Shown here in pieces: positions 1 to 6,505 of a stretch of 7,873 nt of DNA. The notes below the pieces were generated by a model. The model worked only from the letters and a program-made list of their open reading frames with translations, did no database searches and was not told the DNA's origin. The stretch lies in the NCBI GenBank assembly GCA_964579325.1, contig CAZOHN010000166.1, positions 1 to 7,873 of the forward strand, written 5' to 3'. Every line of letters begins with the position of its first letter. Within the stretch, counting starts at the first letter, position 1. The stretch comes from CAZOHN01 sp964579325 (lineage in GTDB: Bacteria; Pseudomonadota; Alphaproteobacteria; Rhodobacterales; Rhodobacteraceae). The position numbers and the translations under genes are program-made.

Positions 1-132
1 ATCCGCGAGCAGATCAGCCCGGCGATCCTGTCGGTGGCGACGATCCTGGTGATCGTGTCGATCGGGCTCCTAACGGCGGTGGAACTGCTGCGGCGGCGGT
101 CCGAGCGGCTGCGGGGTCTGAGCCCGGGGTAA
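1..132 (+). CDS. ABC transporter permease, C-terminal fragment (PotC-like, partial)
   Basis: Frame 1 is open from the first base of the window to a TAA at 130-132, giving the last 43 residues of a protein whose start lies outside. The fragment begins IREQISPAI, continues as one hydrophobic membrane segment (about residues 7-26), and ends in a basic tail with an RRRSER stretch. This matches the last transmembrane helix and cytoplasmic tail of inner-membrane permeases of the spermidine/putrescine (PotC/PotI) class, in which a short REx(I/V)(S/T)P stretch precedes the final helix. In that family the permease pairs with a second permease, an ATPase and a periplasmic binding protein to import polyamines or similar small solutes. 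The substrate cannot be judged from this fragment, and other MetI-like permeases are possible. The family-level call is fairly sure; the polyamine assignment is inference. Confidence 0.65.
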   Translation: MREQISPAILSVATILVIVSIGLLTAVELLRRRSERLRGLSPG

Positions 133-149
133 GGTGCCCGAGGGGCCTC

Positions 150-178
150 TTGACAGGAACGAGGCGCGGTGTGATCTG
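150..178 (+). promoter_or_regulatory. Candidate sigma-70-type promoter for the TbpB-like lipoprotein gene
   Basis: A perfect TTGACA -35 hexamer lies at 150-155 in the 74-bp gap after the permease stop. The -10 region 16-18 bp downstream (about 172-179) is poor, with only TGATCT/GATCTG available. Transcription would begin near 185, about 20 bases before the ATG at 207. The -35 is seen directly; promoter activity is inference and the weak -10 is a real objection. Confidence 0.35.
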
Positions 179-206
179 TCGCGGAGTTCGGGGTAAAGGT
201 TTGGCT

Positions 207-986
207 ATGCGGCACGCATGGGTTCCGGTTCTGGCGATGGGTCTGGCCTCCTGTGGCGGGGGCGCGACCGGGCCGATTTCGTTCGACGCCATCGACGAGA
301 CGAACGTGGTCGGGCGCAGCTTCGCCGATGTGGCCGTGCAGACGCGGGAGGGTCAGACCTCTTTCTCGCCGGTCGGCCAGGCTGCGGTGACGGTCAGGGT
401 GCTGAGCACCACCCAGGTCGAGGTGCGTATCAACAGCCTGCCGCCTGAAGTCCTGACGCTCAACTCTGGGACGGGCGACTTCGAGTCGGCCAACGGCGAT
501 CTCGTTCTGAGCATATTCGAGGAAGACGATGGCGGGACGCGGCCGTTGCACATGCTGACGTTCATCCTGTTCCGGACCGATGCCTTCGGCTCCTACGTCG
601 ACACCTTCCTCGACGGCAACCGCACGCCGAGCCGCAACATGCCGACCAGCGGCACGGCGGTCTATACCGGGATCGTGGAGTCGATCGACGGTCAGTTGAA
701 CATCGGCCTGGGGTCGATCACGCTGAACGCCGATTTCGGCAACAGCCAAGTCGGCGGCACGATGACCGGCGTCCTGCCGCTGAACCAGGGCGCGAGTTTC
801 ACGATCGTTCCGACCACAATCAACGGGAAGAACTTCAACTCGACGCTTTCGGGCGGCGGCGTTGCGATCAGCGAGTCCTACCTCGATGGCGATTTCTATG
901 GACCTGGGGCCGAGCAGGCGGGCGGCATCTTCCGCATCCAGTCGAGCGGCGGCAACGCCACGGGCTATTTCGCGGCGGGGAACTGA
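207..986 (+). CDS. TbpB-like (transferrin-binding-protein-like) surface or outer-membrane lipoprotein
   Basis: Predicted lipoprotein of 259 aa. I chose ATG 207 because it gives a compact signal peptide (MRHAWVPVLAMGLASC) with lipobox LASC and lipidated Cys16, and because a purine-rich GGTAAAGG sits just upstream. A longer TTG-start reading at 150 falls on the TTGACA hexamer and would spoil the signal peptide. After a Gly-rich tether the protein is Gly/Thr/Asn-rich and looks all-beta. Its C-terminal half carries features typical of the TbpB-like barrel domain: PTSGTAVYTG (147-156), an LNADFGNSQVGGTMTG strand pair (173-188), NGKNFNSTLSG (206-216), and DGDFYGPGAEQAGGIF (227-242) before a final GYFAAGN. 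In that family (TbpB, factor H binding protein, hemophilin relatives) such domains bind host proteins or haem; here the ligand is unknown. There is a single barrel domain, and no partner receptor or Slam exporter in the window. It converges with the neighbouring operon, with 7 bp between stops. Confidence 0.75.
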   Translation: MRHAWVPVLAMGLASCGGGATGPISFDAIDETNVVGRSFADVAVQTREGQTSFSPVGQAAVTVRVLSTTQVEVRINSLPPEVLTLNSGTGDFESANGDLVLSIFEEDDGGTRPLHMLTFILFRTDAFGSYVDTFLDGNRTPSRNMPTSGTAVYTGIVESIDGQLNIGLGSITLNADFGNSQVGGTMTGVLPLNQGASFTIVPTTINGKNFNSTLSGGGVAISESYLDGDFYGPGAEQAGGIFRIQSSGGNATGYFAAGN

Positions 987-993
987 TCGCGGC

Positions 994-1923
994 TCACGAC
1001 AGGATCGAAAGCCAGAGCCAGCCCGACAGGATCATCGTTGCCGTCCCGAGCAGGACCGATGAGGCGGCCACGCGCTTGGCCACGCCATACATGTTGGCGA
1101 AGAGGTAGGCGTTCACCCCCGGCGCGCTGGCGGCGGTAAGGATGGCCGAGCGGAACTGGTCGGTGGTGAGGCCCGTCGACTTGCCGAGGAACCACACCAG
1201 TGCCGGGTGCAGCACCAGCGAGATCGAAATGACGAAGGCGATGGTGCGCAGGTCGCCCTCGGGCCGGTAGCGGTAGAGCACGCCGCCGAGGCCGAAGAGC
1301 GCGGTAGGGATCGCGGCGCGGATCAGCAGGTCGAGCGCATCGGTGAGGACGCCGGGAAGCGGCAGTGCGGTCAGGTTGACGACGAAGCCGATTGCGATGC
1401 CGATGACGAGGGGATTTTGCGCCAGCGTCCGGAAGATGCCGACAATCGCGCTCCAGAAGCCGCGGCCCGCGTTGCGGACGATCTCCATCACGCCGATCCC
1501 GAGCAGGTAGCCGAAGGGCGCGTGGATCGAGATGATCGCGTAGTTCGAGGCGAGCGCGTCCGGCCCGTAGGCGCGTTCGGTGATCGGCAGGCCGAGCAGC
1601 AAGGAATTGGAGAACAGGCAGCAGAAACCGATGGCGACGCTGTCCTCCCAGGGGCGGGCGAAGACCAGCCGCGCGCCGACGATGCCGACGACGAAGCTGA
1701 TCGTGGCCCCGAGGTAGAACGAGCCGAGCAGTGCGGGCGAGAACTCGGTGCCGAGGTCGAGCGTGGCGATGGCGCGGAACAGCAGGCAGGGGATGGCGAT
1801 GTTCTGGGCAAAGCGCATCAGCCCGTCGATCCAGGCCTCGGTGAAGAGGCCCCACCAGGTGGCGGCGTAGCCGAAGCCGATCACCAGAAAGACCGGCAGG
1901 ATGACGTCGATGAGAGTACCCAT
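994..1923 (-). CDS. AEC (auxin efflux carrier) family transporter
   Basis: A 309-aa polytopic inner-membrane protein of about ten hydrophobic segments, normal length for the AEC family (MFS-unrelated secondary carriers that move organic acids such as malate or malonate, or other small anions). Family signatures visible are the N-terminal MGTLIDVILPVFLVIGFGY helix, NIAIPCLLF (41-49) with the proline of the broken helix, FSNSLLLGLPI (104-114), QNPLVIGIAIGF (169-180), and ASAPGVNAYLFANMYG (265-280) in the second half, reflecting the inverted-repeat fold. The ATG start lies 3 bp after the stop of the MBL hydrolase gene, so it is the last gene of the minus-strand run and probably co-transcribed. 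The Shine-Dalgarno is weak, consistent with reinitiation. Nothing in the context fixes the substrate, and plant auxin is not implied. Its stop faces the convergent lipoprotein gene. Confidence 0.88.
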   Translation of the reverse strand: MGTLIDVILPVFLVIGFGYAATWWGLFTEAWIDGLMRFAQNIAIPCLLFRAIATLDLGTEFSPALLGSFYLGATISFVVGIVGARLVFARPWEDSVAIGFCCLFSNSLLLGLPITERAYGPDALASNYAIISIHAPFGYLLGIGVMEIVRNAGRGFWSAIVGIFRTLAQNPLVIGIAIGFVVNLTALPLPGVLTDALDLLIRAAIPTALFGLGGVLYRYRPEGDLRTIAFVISISLVLHPALVWFLGKSTGLTTDQFRSAILTAASAPGVNAYLFANMYGVAKRVAASSVLLGTATMILSGWLWLSILS

Positions 1924-1926
1924 CGA

Positions 1927-2724
1927 CTAGACGTCGAAGGTGAGGGTCATCCCGTCGTGGGCCGGGGTGATGTGAGGGGGTGTTTCGGCATCGAGCGTGG
2001 CATGGTCGAGGTCGATGTGCATGTTTGTCAGGACTGCGCGTTTCGGCCGGGCGCGGTCGATCCATTCGAGCGCGCGCGCGAGGTGCGCGTGGGTCGGGTG
2101 CGGGGTGCGGCGGAGCGCGTCGAGTACCCAGACATCGAGGTCCTGCAACTCCTTCCAGGCGATTTCGGGGATGGCCGAGACGTCGGGCAGGTAGGCCAGG
2201 CCGCCGATGCGGAAGCCGAGCGCATTGATCGCGCCGTGCTCGACCTCGATCGGGCGCAGGTCGATGGGGCCGCCAGCGCCCTCGATGGTGAAGGGGCTGC
2301 GGATCGTGTGGAGGTCGCAGATCGGGGGATAAGGGCTGTCGGCAGGCTGGACGAAGGCGTAGCCGAAGCGGGACAGCAGCGCGTCCTGTGTCGGACCGTC
2401 GGCCCAGACCGGCAGCCGGCGGCGCATGTTGAAGACGATCTGGCGCAGGTCGTCGAGGCCGTGGACATGGTCGGCGTGGGCGTGGGTGAACACGACCGCG
2501 TCGAGCATGCCGATGCCGGCGTCGAGAAGTTGCGCGCGCATGTCGGGCGAGGTGTCGATCAGGAGCCGCGTGGTGCCGCCCTCGCCGGTCCGCTCGACCA
2601 ACATCGAGCAGCGGCGGCGAGCGTTCTTCGGGTTCGCGGGGTCGCAGTCGCCCCAGTGGCCGCCGAGGCGGGGCACGCCACCCGAGGACCCGCAGCCGAG
2701 GATCGTGAAGGTGAGGCGATCCAT
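1927..2724 (-). CDS. MBL-fold metallo-hydrolase, PhnP-like phosphodiesterase family
   Basis: A 265-aa cytoplasmic enzyme of the metallo-beta-lactamase fold. The N-terminus TILGCGSSGGVPRLGG (7-22) is the family's first strand-loop. The metal motif HAHADH is at 81-86, with further likely ligands His163 (VEHG), Asp181 (YLPDVS) and His236 (NMHID). These are the residues expected for a two-metal phosphodiesterase site of the PhnP/COG1235 group, whose characterised member hydrolyses cyclic phosphoribosyl phosphates. No phosphonate (phn) gene is present and the neighbours are tatD and holB, so a nucleotide or nucleic-acid phosphodiester substrate is as likely. Cys27 and Cys39 occur in the region where E. 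coli PhnP has a structural zinc Cys cluster, but the full cluster is not seen. Start: ATG 2724 overlaps the tatD stop as TGATG and has GGAAGG (2732-2737) 7 bases upstream; a GTG at 2727 is possible but too close to that site. Confidence 0.87.
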   Translation of the reverse strand: MDRLTFTILGCGSSGGVPRLGGHWGDCDPANPKNARRRCSMLVERTGEGGTTRLLIDTSPDMRAQLLDAGIGMLDAVVFTHAHADHVHGLDDLRQIVFNMRRRLPVWADGPTQDALLSRFGYAFVQPADSPYPPICDLHTIRSPFTIEGAGGPIDLRPIEVEHGAINALGFRIGGLAYLPDVSAIPEIAWKELQDLDVWVLDALRRTPHPTHAHLARALEWIDRARPKRAVLTNMHIDLDHATLDAETPPHITPAHDGMTLTFDV

Positions 2725-3533
2725 CACGCCGCCTTCCGGGCGCGCGCGGCCTTGGTGAACAGGCGGTCGAAGTTGGCCGAGGTGGCTGTGGCGAAGTCGG
2801 CGTAGGTCATGCCGAAGAGATCGGCGCCGACCTTCGCGGTGTGGGCGGTGTAGGCCGGTTCGTTGCGTTTGCCCCGGTGGGGCGGCGGGGCGAGGTAGGG
2901 GGCGTCGGTCTCAACCAGGATGCGGTCTAGCGGTGCCGCGCGGAAGATGTCACGCAGCGCCTGCGACTTGGGGAAGGCTACGATGCCCGACATCGAGAGG
3001 TAGAAACCGAGGTCGAGGGCGGCTTGCGCGAGGGCAGGCCCCGAGGAGAAGCAGTGCATGACGCAGCCGTAGGCCCCGGCGCGGTGTTCCTCTGTGAGGA
3101 TGCGCGCCATGTCGTCGTCGGCGTCGCGGGCGTGGATGATGAGCGGCAGGCCGGTCACGCGGGCGGCCTCGATGTGGACGCGCAGGCTGTCCTGCTGCAC
3201 CGCCTTCGTCTCGGCGGTGTAGTGGTAGTCGAGCCCGGTTTCGCCGATGCCCACCATCTTCGGGTGGTTGGCGAGGGCGATCAGGGTTTCGGCCGTGATC
3301 ACCGGTTGCTCGTGGGCGCTCATCGGGTGGATGCCCGCGGCGTAGAACACCCCCTCGTGCGCCTCCGCGATTGCGCGGACGGCGGGTTCGTTGCGGAGCT
3401 TCGTGCAGATCGTCACCATGCGCGTCACGCCGGCCGCACGGGCGCGGGCCACGACCTGGGGCAGTTCCCCGACGAGGTCGGGGAAGTCGAGGTGGCAATG
3501 GCTGTCGACGATCTCGGCGGGCTGGTCTGGCAT
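2724..3533 (-). CDS. tatD: TatD family metal-dependent DNase
   Basis: A 269-aa TIM-barrel amidohydrolase-fold nuclease, the usual length for TatD/YcfH proteins. All metal ligands are visible: His12 and His14 in DSHCHLDF, Glu98 in GIGETGLDYH, His134 in LIIHARDADDDM, His160 in MHCFSSG, and Asp210 in LVETDAPYLAPPPHRGKRNEP (the family C-terminal signature). GIHP at 68-71 is also typical. Members are Mg-dependent 3'-5' exonucleases acting on single-stranded DNA or RNA, linked to DNA repair and degradation; the name reflects an old association with Tat export that is not a Tat function. I chose the ATG at 3533, directly before the first conserved strand; an upstream extension to 3662 would run back through the end of holB and adds a low-complexity non-family leader. 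It starts 19 bp after the holB stop and its TGA overlaps the next ATG by one base. Confidence 0.93.
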   Translation of the reverse strand: MPDQPAEIVDSHCHLDFPDLVGELPQVVARARAAGVTRMVTICTKLRNEPAVRAIAEAHEGVFYAAGIHPMSAHEQPVITAETLIALANHPKMVGIGETGLDYHYTAETKAVQQDSLRVHIEAARVTGLPLIIHARDADDDMARILTEEHRAGAYGCVMHCFSSGPALAQAALDLGFYLSMSGIVAFPKSQALRDIFRAAPLDRILVETDAPYLAPPPHRGKRNEPAYTAHTAKVGADLFGMTYADFATATSANFDRLFTKAARARKAA

Positions 3534-3552
3534 GGGTCCGGTCGCGGCTGCG

Positions 3553-4671
3553 CTATCGGGCGGAGAGGGGCGCCGCCGTCTGGTCGATCCTGAGGAGGAT
3601 ATCGAGGAGAAGTGCTGCGGGGTCAAGGTTGACCGCCTTGCCGTGCCGCCCACGGGCGCCAAGCGTTTCGTGCAACTCGGCGATCTTGCGCGCGGCCTCG
3701 GGCCCGGGGGCGAGCCGCGCGAGGAGGGCCGCCTCGCCGGGCGCAGCCTCGGCAGGCGGGCCGATGAGCGCGGCGCGGGCGGCGCGGGAGAGGAGCAGGT
3801 CGATCAGCCGCAGGATCAGGTCGAACCGGGGCTCGTTGTCCTTGCGTTGGGCGGATTCGGCGAACTTGAGCGCGGCGGGCCGGTCGAGGCCGGGGCGGAA
3901 GAGACCCACCAGTGTGGCATAGGCGGTGAGCCCGTCGAGGTTGGCAAGCCGGATTGCCTCGCCGACCGATCCGCCCGACAGTTCGGCCAGTCGGTCCGGC
4001 TCGGCGTCCTCGATCCCCGCCTGCGCAAGCGCCGCGGCCATGTCCGGCGGCCCGAGGGACGCGAGGCGAAGCTCGCGGCAGCGCGAGCGGATCGTGGGCA
4101 GGAGCCGCGAGGGCTGGTGGCTGACAAGGAGCAGCGTCGCGGCGGGGGGCGGTTCCTCGAGCACCTTCAGGATCGCGTTGGCGGCAGCGGTGTTCATCTC
4201 GTCGGCGGCGTCGACGATGACCACGCGCCGCCCGCCGTCGGCCGCGGACATCTGGAAGAAGCCCTTGAGGCCGCGGACGTCCTCGACCCGGATGACCTGA
4301 GACAGGGCATCACCCTTGTCGTTGGGTCCCCTGCGCAACAGGAAGAGCCGCCCCTCCGACCCCGCGCGCAGGCGCCGGGCGACCGGATGCTCGGGCTCCA
4401 CATCGAGCGTGTCGGGCGGCGGCGGGGCGCCGAACAGTCCAGCCTCGGCCGGGGCCTCGGCGAGAAGAAAGCGCGCGATCCTCCAGGCGAGCGTGGCCTT
4501 GCCGACGCCGCGCGGGCCGGTGAGAAGCCAGGCATGGTGCGCCCGGCCCGAGGCATGGGCGGCGAGCACTGCCGCCTCGGCGGCGTCCTGTCCGAAGAGG
4601 CGCGCGGTCTCGCGGGGGTGGGGGGCGCCCTCGATCCGGTCGGGTTCGGTCAGGTCGGCAGGGTCGCTCAT
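3553..4671 (-). CDS. holB: DNA polymerase III subunit delta' (clamp loader)
   Basis: A 372-aa AAA+ protein of the replisome clamp loader, which with delta and the gamma/tau subunits opens the beta clamp and loads it on primed DNA. Visible parts are an N-terminal LFGQDAAEA segment (25-33), a P-loop GPRGVGKAT with Lys58 (52-60), Walker B-like VVIVDAADEMN (150-160) followed by NAILKVLEEPP (165-175), and the SRC motif (196-198) in RLLPTIRSRC, which supplies the arginine finger to the neighbouring subunit. The four-Cys zinc module present after the P-loop in E. coli delta' is missing here; that stretch is a Pro/Glu-rich segment without cysteine, as I recall for alphaproteobacterial versions. An Ala/Glu-rich helical collar domain follows to the C-terminus. 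The ATG overlaps the tmk stop as ATGA, indicating translational coupling. DnaX was considered, but the length, SRC context and tmk neighbour favour HolB. Confidence 0.92.
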   Translation of the reverse strand: MSDPADLTEPDRIEGAPHPRETARLFGQDAAEAAVLAAHASGRAHHAWLLTGPRGVGKATLAWRIARFLLAEAPAEAGLFGAPPPPDTLDVEPEHPVARRLRAGSEGRLFLLRRGPNDKGDALSQVIRVEDVRGLKGFFQMSAADGGRRVVIVDAADEMNTAAANAILKVLEEPPPAATLLLVSHQPSRLLPTIRSRCRELRLASLGPPDMAAALAQAGIEDAEPDRLAELSGGSVGEAIRLANLDGLTAYATLVGLFRPGLDRPAALKFAESAQRKDNEPRFDLILRLIDLLLSRAARAALIGPPAEAAPGEAALLARLAPGPEAARKIAELHETLGARGRHGKAVNLDPAALLLDILLRIDQTAAPLSAR

Positions 4672-5306
4672 GGCAGGTGCGCCTCGGCTGCGGCGAGAAC
4701 ATCGGCCGCCACCGCCTCCTCGCTGCGGTTGCCGTCGATCAGAACGCAGCGGCCCGGGAACTCGGCGGCGAGTGCGCGGAAGCCATCGCGCAGGCGGCGC
4801 TGGAAGTCTTCGCCCATGTGCTCGAAGCGGTCTTCGCCGGAGCGTCGGGCAAGGCCGCGCGCCAGCGCGGCGGCCGGGTCCATGTCGATCACGAAGGTGA
4901 GGTCGGGCTCGATCCCGATGACATGGGCGTGGAGCCGGTCGGCCAGCGCCCGGAGGTCGGCGCGGGCGGTGCCTTGGTAGACGCGGGTGGAATCGGCGAA
5001 GCGGTCAGAGATCACGATCCGCCCCGCCTCGAGCGCGGGCCGGATGCGGGTTTCCACATGGTCGCGCCGGGCGGCGTTGAACAGCAGAAGCTCGGTCACG
5101 GGCGACCAACGGTGCGGCTCCCCCTCGACCAGAAGCCGCCGGATCTCCTCGGCCCCGGGCGACCCGCCCGGTTCGCGGGTGAGCAGCGTGTCGCGGCCGC
5201 GCGCGCGCAGGGCGGCGTCGAGGCGGCGGGCCTGGCTGGATTTGCCGGACCCGTCGATCCCCTCGAACGAGAAGAAGCGCCCGCGGTCGCCGGCCCCGGA
5301 CGCCAT
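4668..5306 (-). CDS. tmk: Thymidylate kinase (dTMP kinase)
   Basis: A 212-aa cytosolic kinase converting dTMP to dTDP with ATP, the step shared by the de novo and salvage routes to dTTP, and normally essential. Motifs are the P-loop FEGIDGSGKSS (14-24, Lys22), TREPGG (43-48), ISDRFADST (99-107) with the conserved Asp-Arg, the YQG of the substrate site (110-112), and an Arg-rich LID segment LARRSGEDRFE (152-162) of the E. coli type, where the catalytic arginine sits in the LID rather than in the P-loop. Length and motif order are standard. The only methionine near the start is at 5306, one base into the dacC stop (TGATG), and a GGAGG lies about 13 bases upstream inside dacC. The gene also overlaps holB by 4 bp, so dTTP supply and clamp-loader synthesis are genetically coupled. 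Confidence 0.95.
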   Translation of the reverse strand: MASGAGDRGRFFSFEGIDGSGKSSQARRLDAALRARGRDTLLTREPGGSPGAEEIRRLLVEGEPHRWSPVTELLLFNAARRDHVETRIRPALEAGRIVISDRFADSTRVYQGTARADLRALADRLHAHVIGIEPDLTFVIDMDPAAALARGLARRSGEDRFEHMGEDFQRRLRDGFRALAAEFPGRCVLIDGNRSEEAVAADVLAAAEAHLP

Positions 5307-6478
5307 CAGCGCTCGGCTGCCTCCGCGCCGACGAAGCGGGTGAAGAGCGCCTCGGCAGCCGTGCGCAACCGCACCACGAAGCCGCCACGTGGCACATCGG
5401 CCTCGGCCACGAGAGGCACGCGCCGGTCGGGCATCCCCTCGATCGACACCACGAGTTCGGCCAGCGGCTGGCCGGCCACGATGGGCGCGTCGATCGGCCC
5501 GCGGTAGCTCACCTGCGCCTGAAGCCCGTCCTGACCCACGGCGGGAAGAAGCAACTTGAGATCCTCGGCTGGCACCAGGCCCACGCGCGCGCTGGCTCCC
5601 ATCCAGACCTCTGCTTCCGCGACCCGAGTCCCGGCAGGGGCCACGGTGCGTTCCACGAACTGGCGGAACGCCCAGTTGACGATCCGCTCGGCCTCCTCGG
5701 TACGCTCGGTCTCGGCCTGCAGGCCGGTCACGACGAACACGACGCGCCGGTTGCCCTGCTTGGCTGATCCGACAAGGCCGTAGCCTGCTTCGGAGGTATG
5801 CCCGGTCTTGAGTCCGTCAGCCCCTTCTACCCGGCCGAGGATCGGGTTGCGGTTGCGGTGGTTCTGCGGAGCCCGGCCGTCGAACGGGAATTCGGTCATG
5901 CCGAAGTAGCCGTAATACTCGGGGAAATCCTCGATCAGTCGGACCGCGACAATACCGAGGTCATGCATGGTCATCCGGTGGTTCGGATGCGGCCAGCCCG
6001 AGGAATTTGCGAAGGTCGAGGCCGTGAGACCGATCTCACGACCGCGCTCGGTCATCAGCCGGGCGAAGGCCTCCTCGGTCCCGGCAAGATTCTCGGCGAC
6101 AACGACGCAGGCATCGTTACCGGACTGGACGATGATGCCCTGGATCAGGTCCTCGACGGTGGGCCTGTCGTTCACGTCGAGGAACATCGTCGAGCCGCCC
6201 ATCGCCTTGGCGCGGGCCGAGACGGTGAACTCGGTCTCGAGCGTGACACGCCCGTCGCGGACCGCCTCGAAGAGCATGTAGAGTGTCATGATCTTCGACA
6301 TCGAGGCCGGCGGCAGGGACTCGTCGGCGTTCTTCTCGAGCAGGATCGTGCCGCTGGTCTGGTCATAGACCCAGGCGGCCGAGGCGCGGGTTTCGAACGC
6401 AGCCTGTGCCGCGCCAGACGTCGTCGCGAAAGCCGCTAGGGCAGCGACGAACATTTGTCGGGTCCATCGGGCGATCAT
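5306..6478 (-). CDS. dacC: D-alanyl-D-alanine carboxypeptidase, PBP5/6 type (peptidase S11)
   Basis: A 390-aa periplasmic penicillin-binding protein that removes the terminal D-Ala of peptidoglycan pentapeptides and so limits cross-linking. It has a signal peptide (basic start, hydrophobic core 9-20, likely AQA cleavage near residue 26). The three active-site motifs are SMSK at 59-62 (nucleophile Ser59, Lys62), SGN at 119-121 and KTG at 224-226, followed by the PBP5 beta-rich C-terminal domain (about 280-365). The last ~20 residues (FVVRLRTAAEALFTRFVG) look like the amphipathic helix that tethers these enzymes to the inner membrane. The ATG at 6478 has a good GGAAAGGA site (6488-6495) 9 bases upstream, in the 27-bp gap after the SPOR lipoprotein gene. 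The stop overlaps tmk. The enzyme class is secure; the dacC symbol, rather than dacA or dacF, is conventional. Confidence 0.93.
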   Translation of the reverse strand: MIARWTRQMFVAALAAFATTSGAAQAAFETRASAAWVYDQTSGTILLEKNADESLPPASMSKIMTLYMLFEAVRDGRVTLETEFTVSARAKAMGGSTMFLDVNDRPTVEDLIQGIIVQSGNDACVVVAENLAGTEEAFARLMTERGREIGLTASTFANSSGWPHPNHRMTMHDLGIVAVRLIEDFPEYYGYFGMTEFPFDGRAPQNHRNRNPILGRVEGADGLKTGHTSEAGYGLVGSAKQGNRRVVFVVTGLQAETERTEEAERIVNWAFRQFVERTVAPAGTRVAEAEVWMGASARVGLVPAEDLKLLLPAVGQDGLQAQVSYRGPIDAPIVAGQPLAELVVSIEGMPDRRVPLVAEADVPRGGFVVRLRTAAEALFTRFVGAEAAER

Positions 6479-6505
6479 CGGTCTCGGTCCTTTCCCGTCG
6501 TCGCG

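Noticed and set aside
150..206. TTG start at 150 for the TbpB-like lipoprotein
   Set aside because: It coincides with a TTGACA hexamer and adds an Arg-rich leader before a well-formed lipoprotein signal peptide; ATG 207 is better.
965..2065. 366-codon minus-strand frame overlapping the AEC gene
   Set aside because: His/Arg/Pro-rich product typical of a frame-shifted shadow; the AEC frame has membrane helices and family motifs.
2068..2092. Alternating GC run suggestive of Z-DNA
   Set aside because: It is a short GCGCGCGC stretch inside the MBL hydrolase coding region, encoding Arg/Ala codons as expected at this GC content.
1207..2805. 532-codon plus-strand open frame antisense to the AEC transporter and MBL hydrolase genes
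   Set aside because: Its product is a low-complexity Asp/Glu/Arg/Gly/Val-rich string with no domain; it is the usual shadow of high-GC third-position bias opposite two clearly conserved genes.
3534..3662. N-terminal extension of TatD to 3662
   Set aside because: It overlaps the 3' end of holB, is Ser/Arg/Pro low complexity, and precedes the normal TatD start at ATG 3533.
3391..4980. 529-codon plus-strand open frame across tatD, holB and tmk
   Set aside because: It is antisense to three recognisable genes with intact motifs; its composition is Arg/Gly/Ala-rich and no family is recognisable.
5798..6439. 213-codon plus-strand frame inside dacC
   Set aside because: Antisense to the S11 peptidase active-site region; no motif and no convincing start context.
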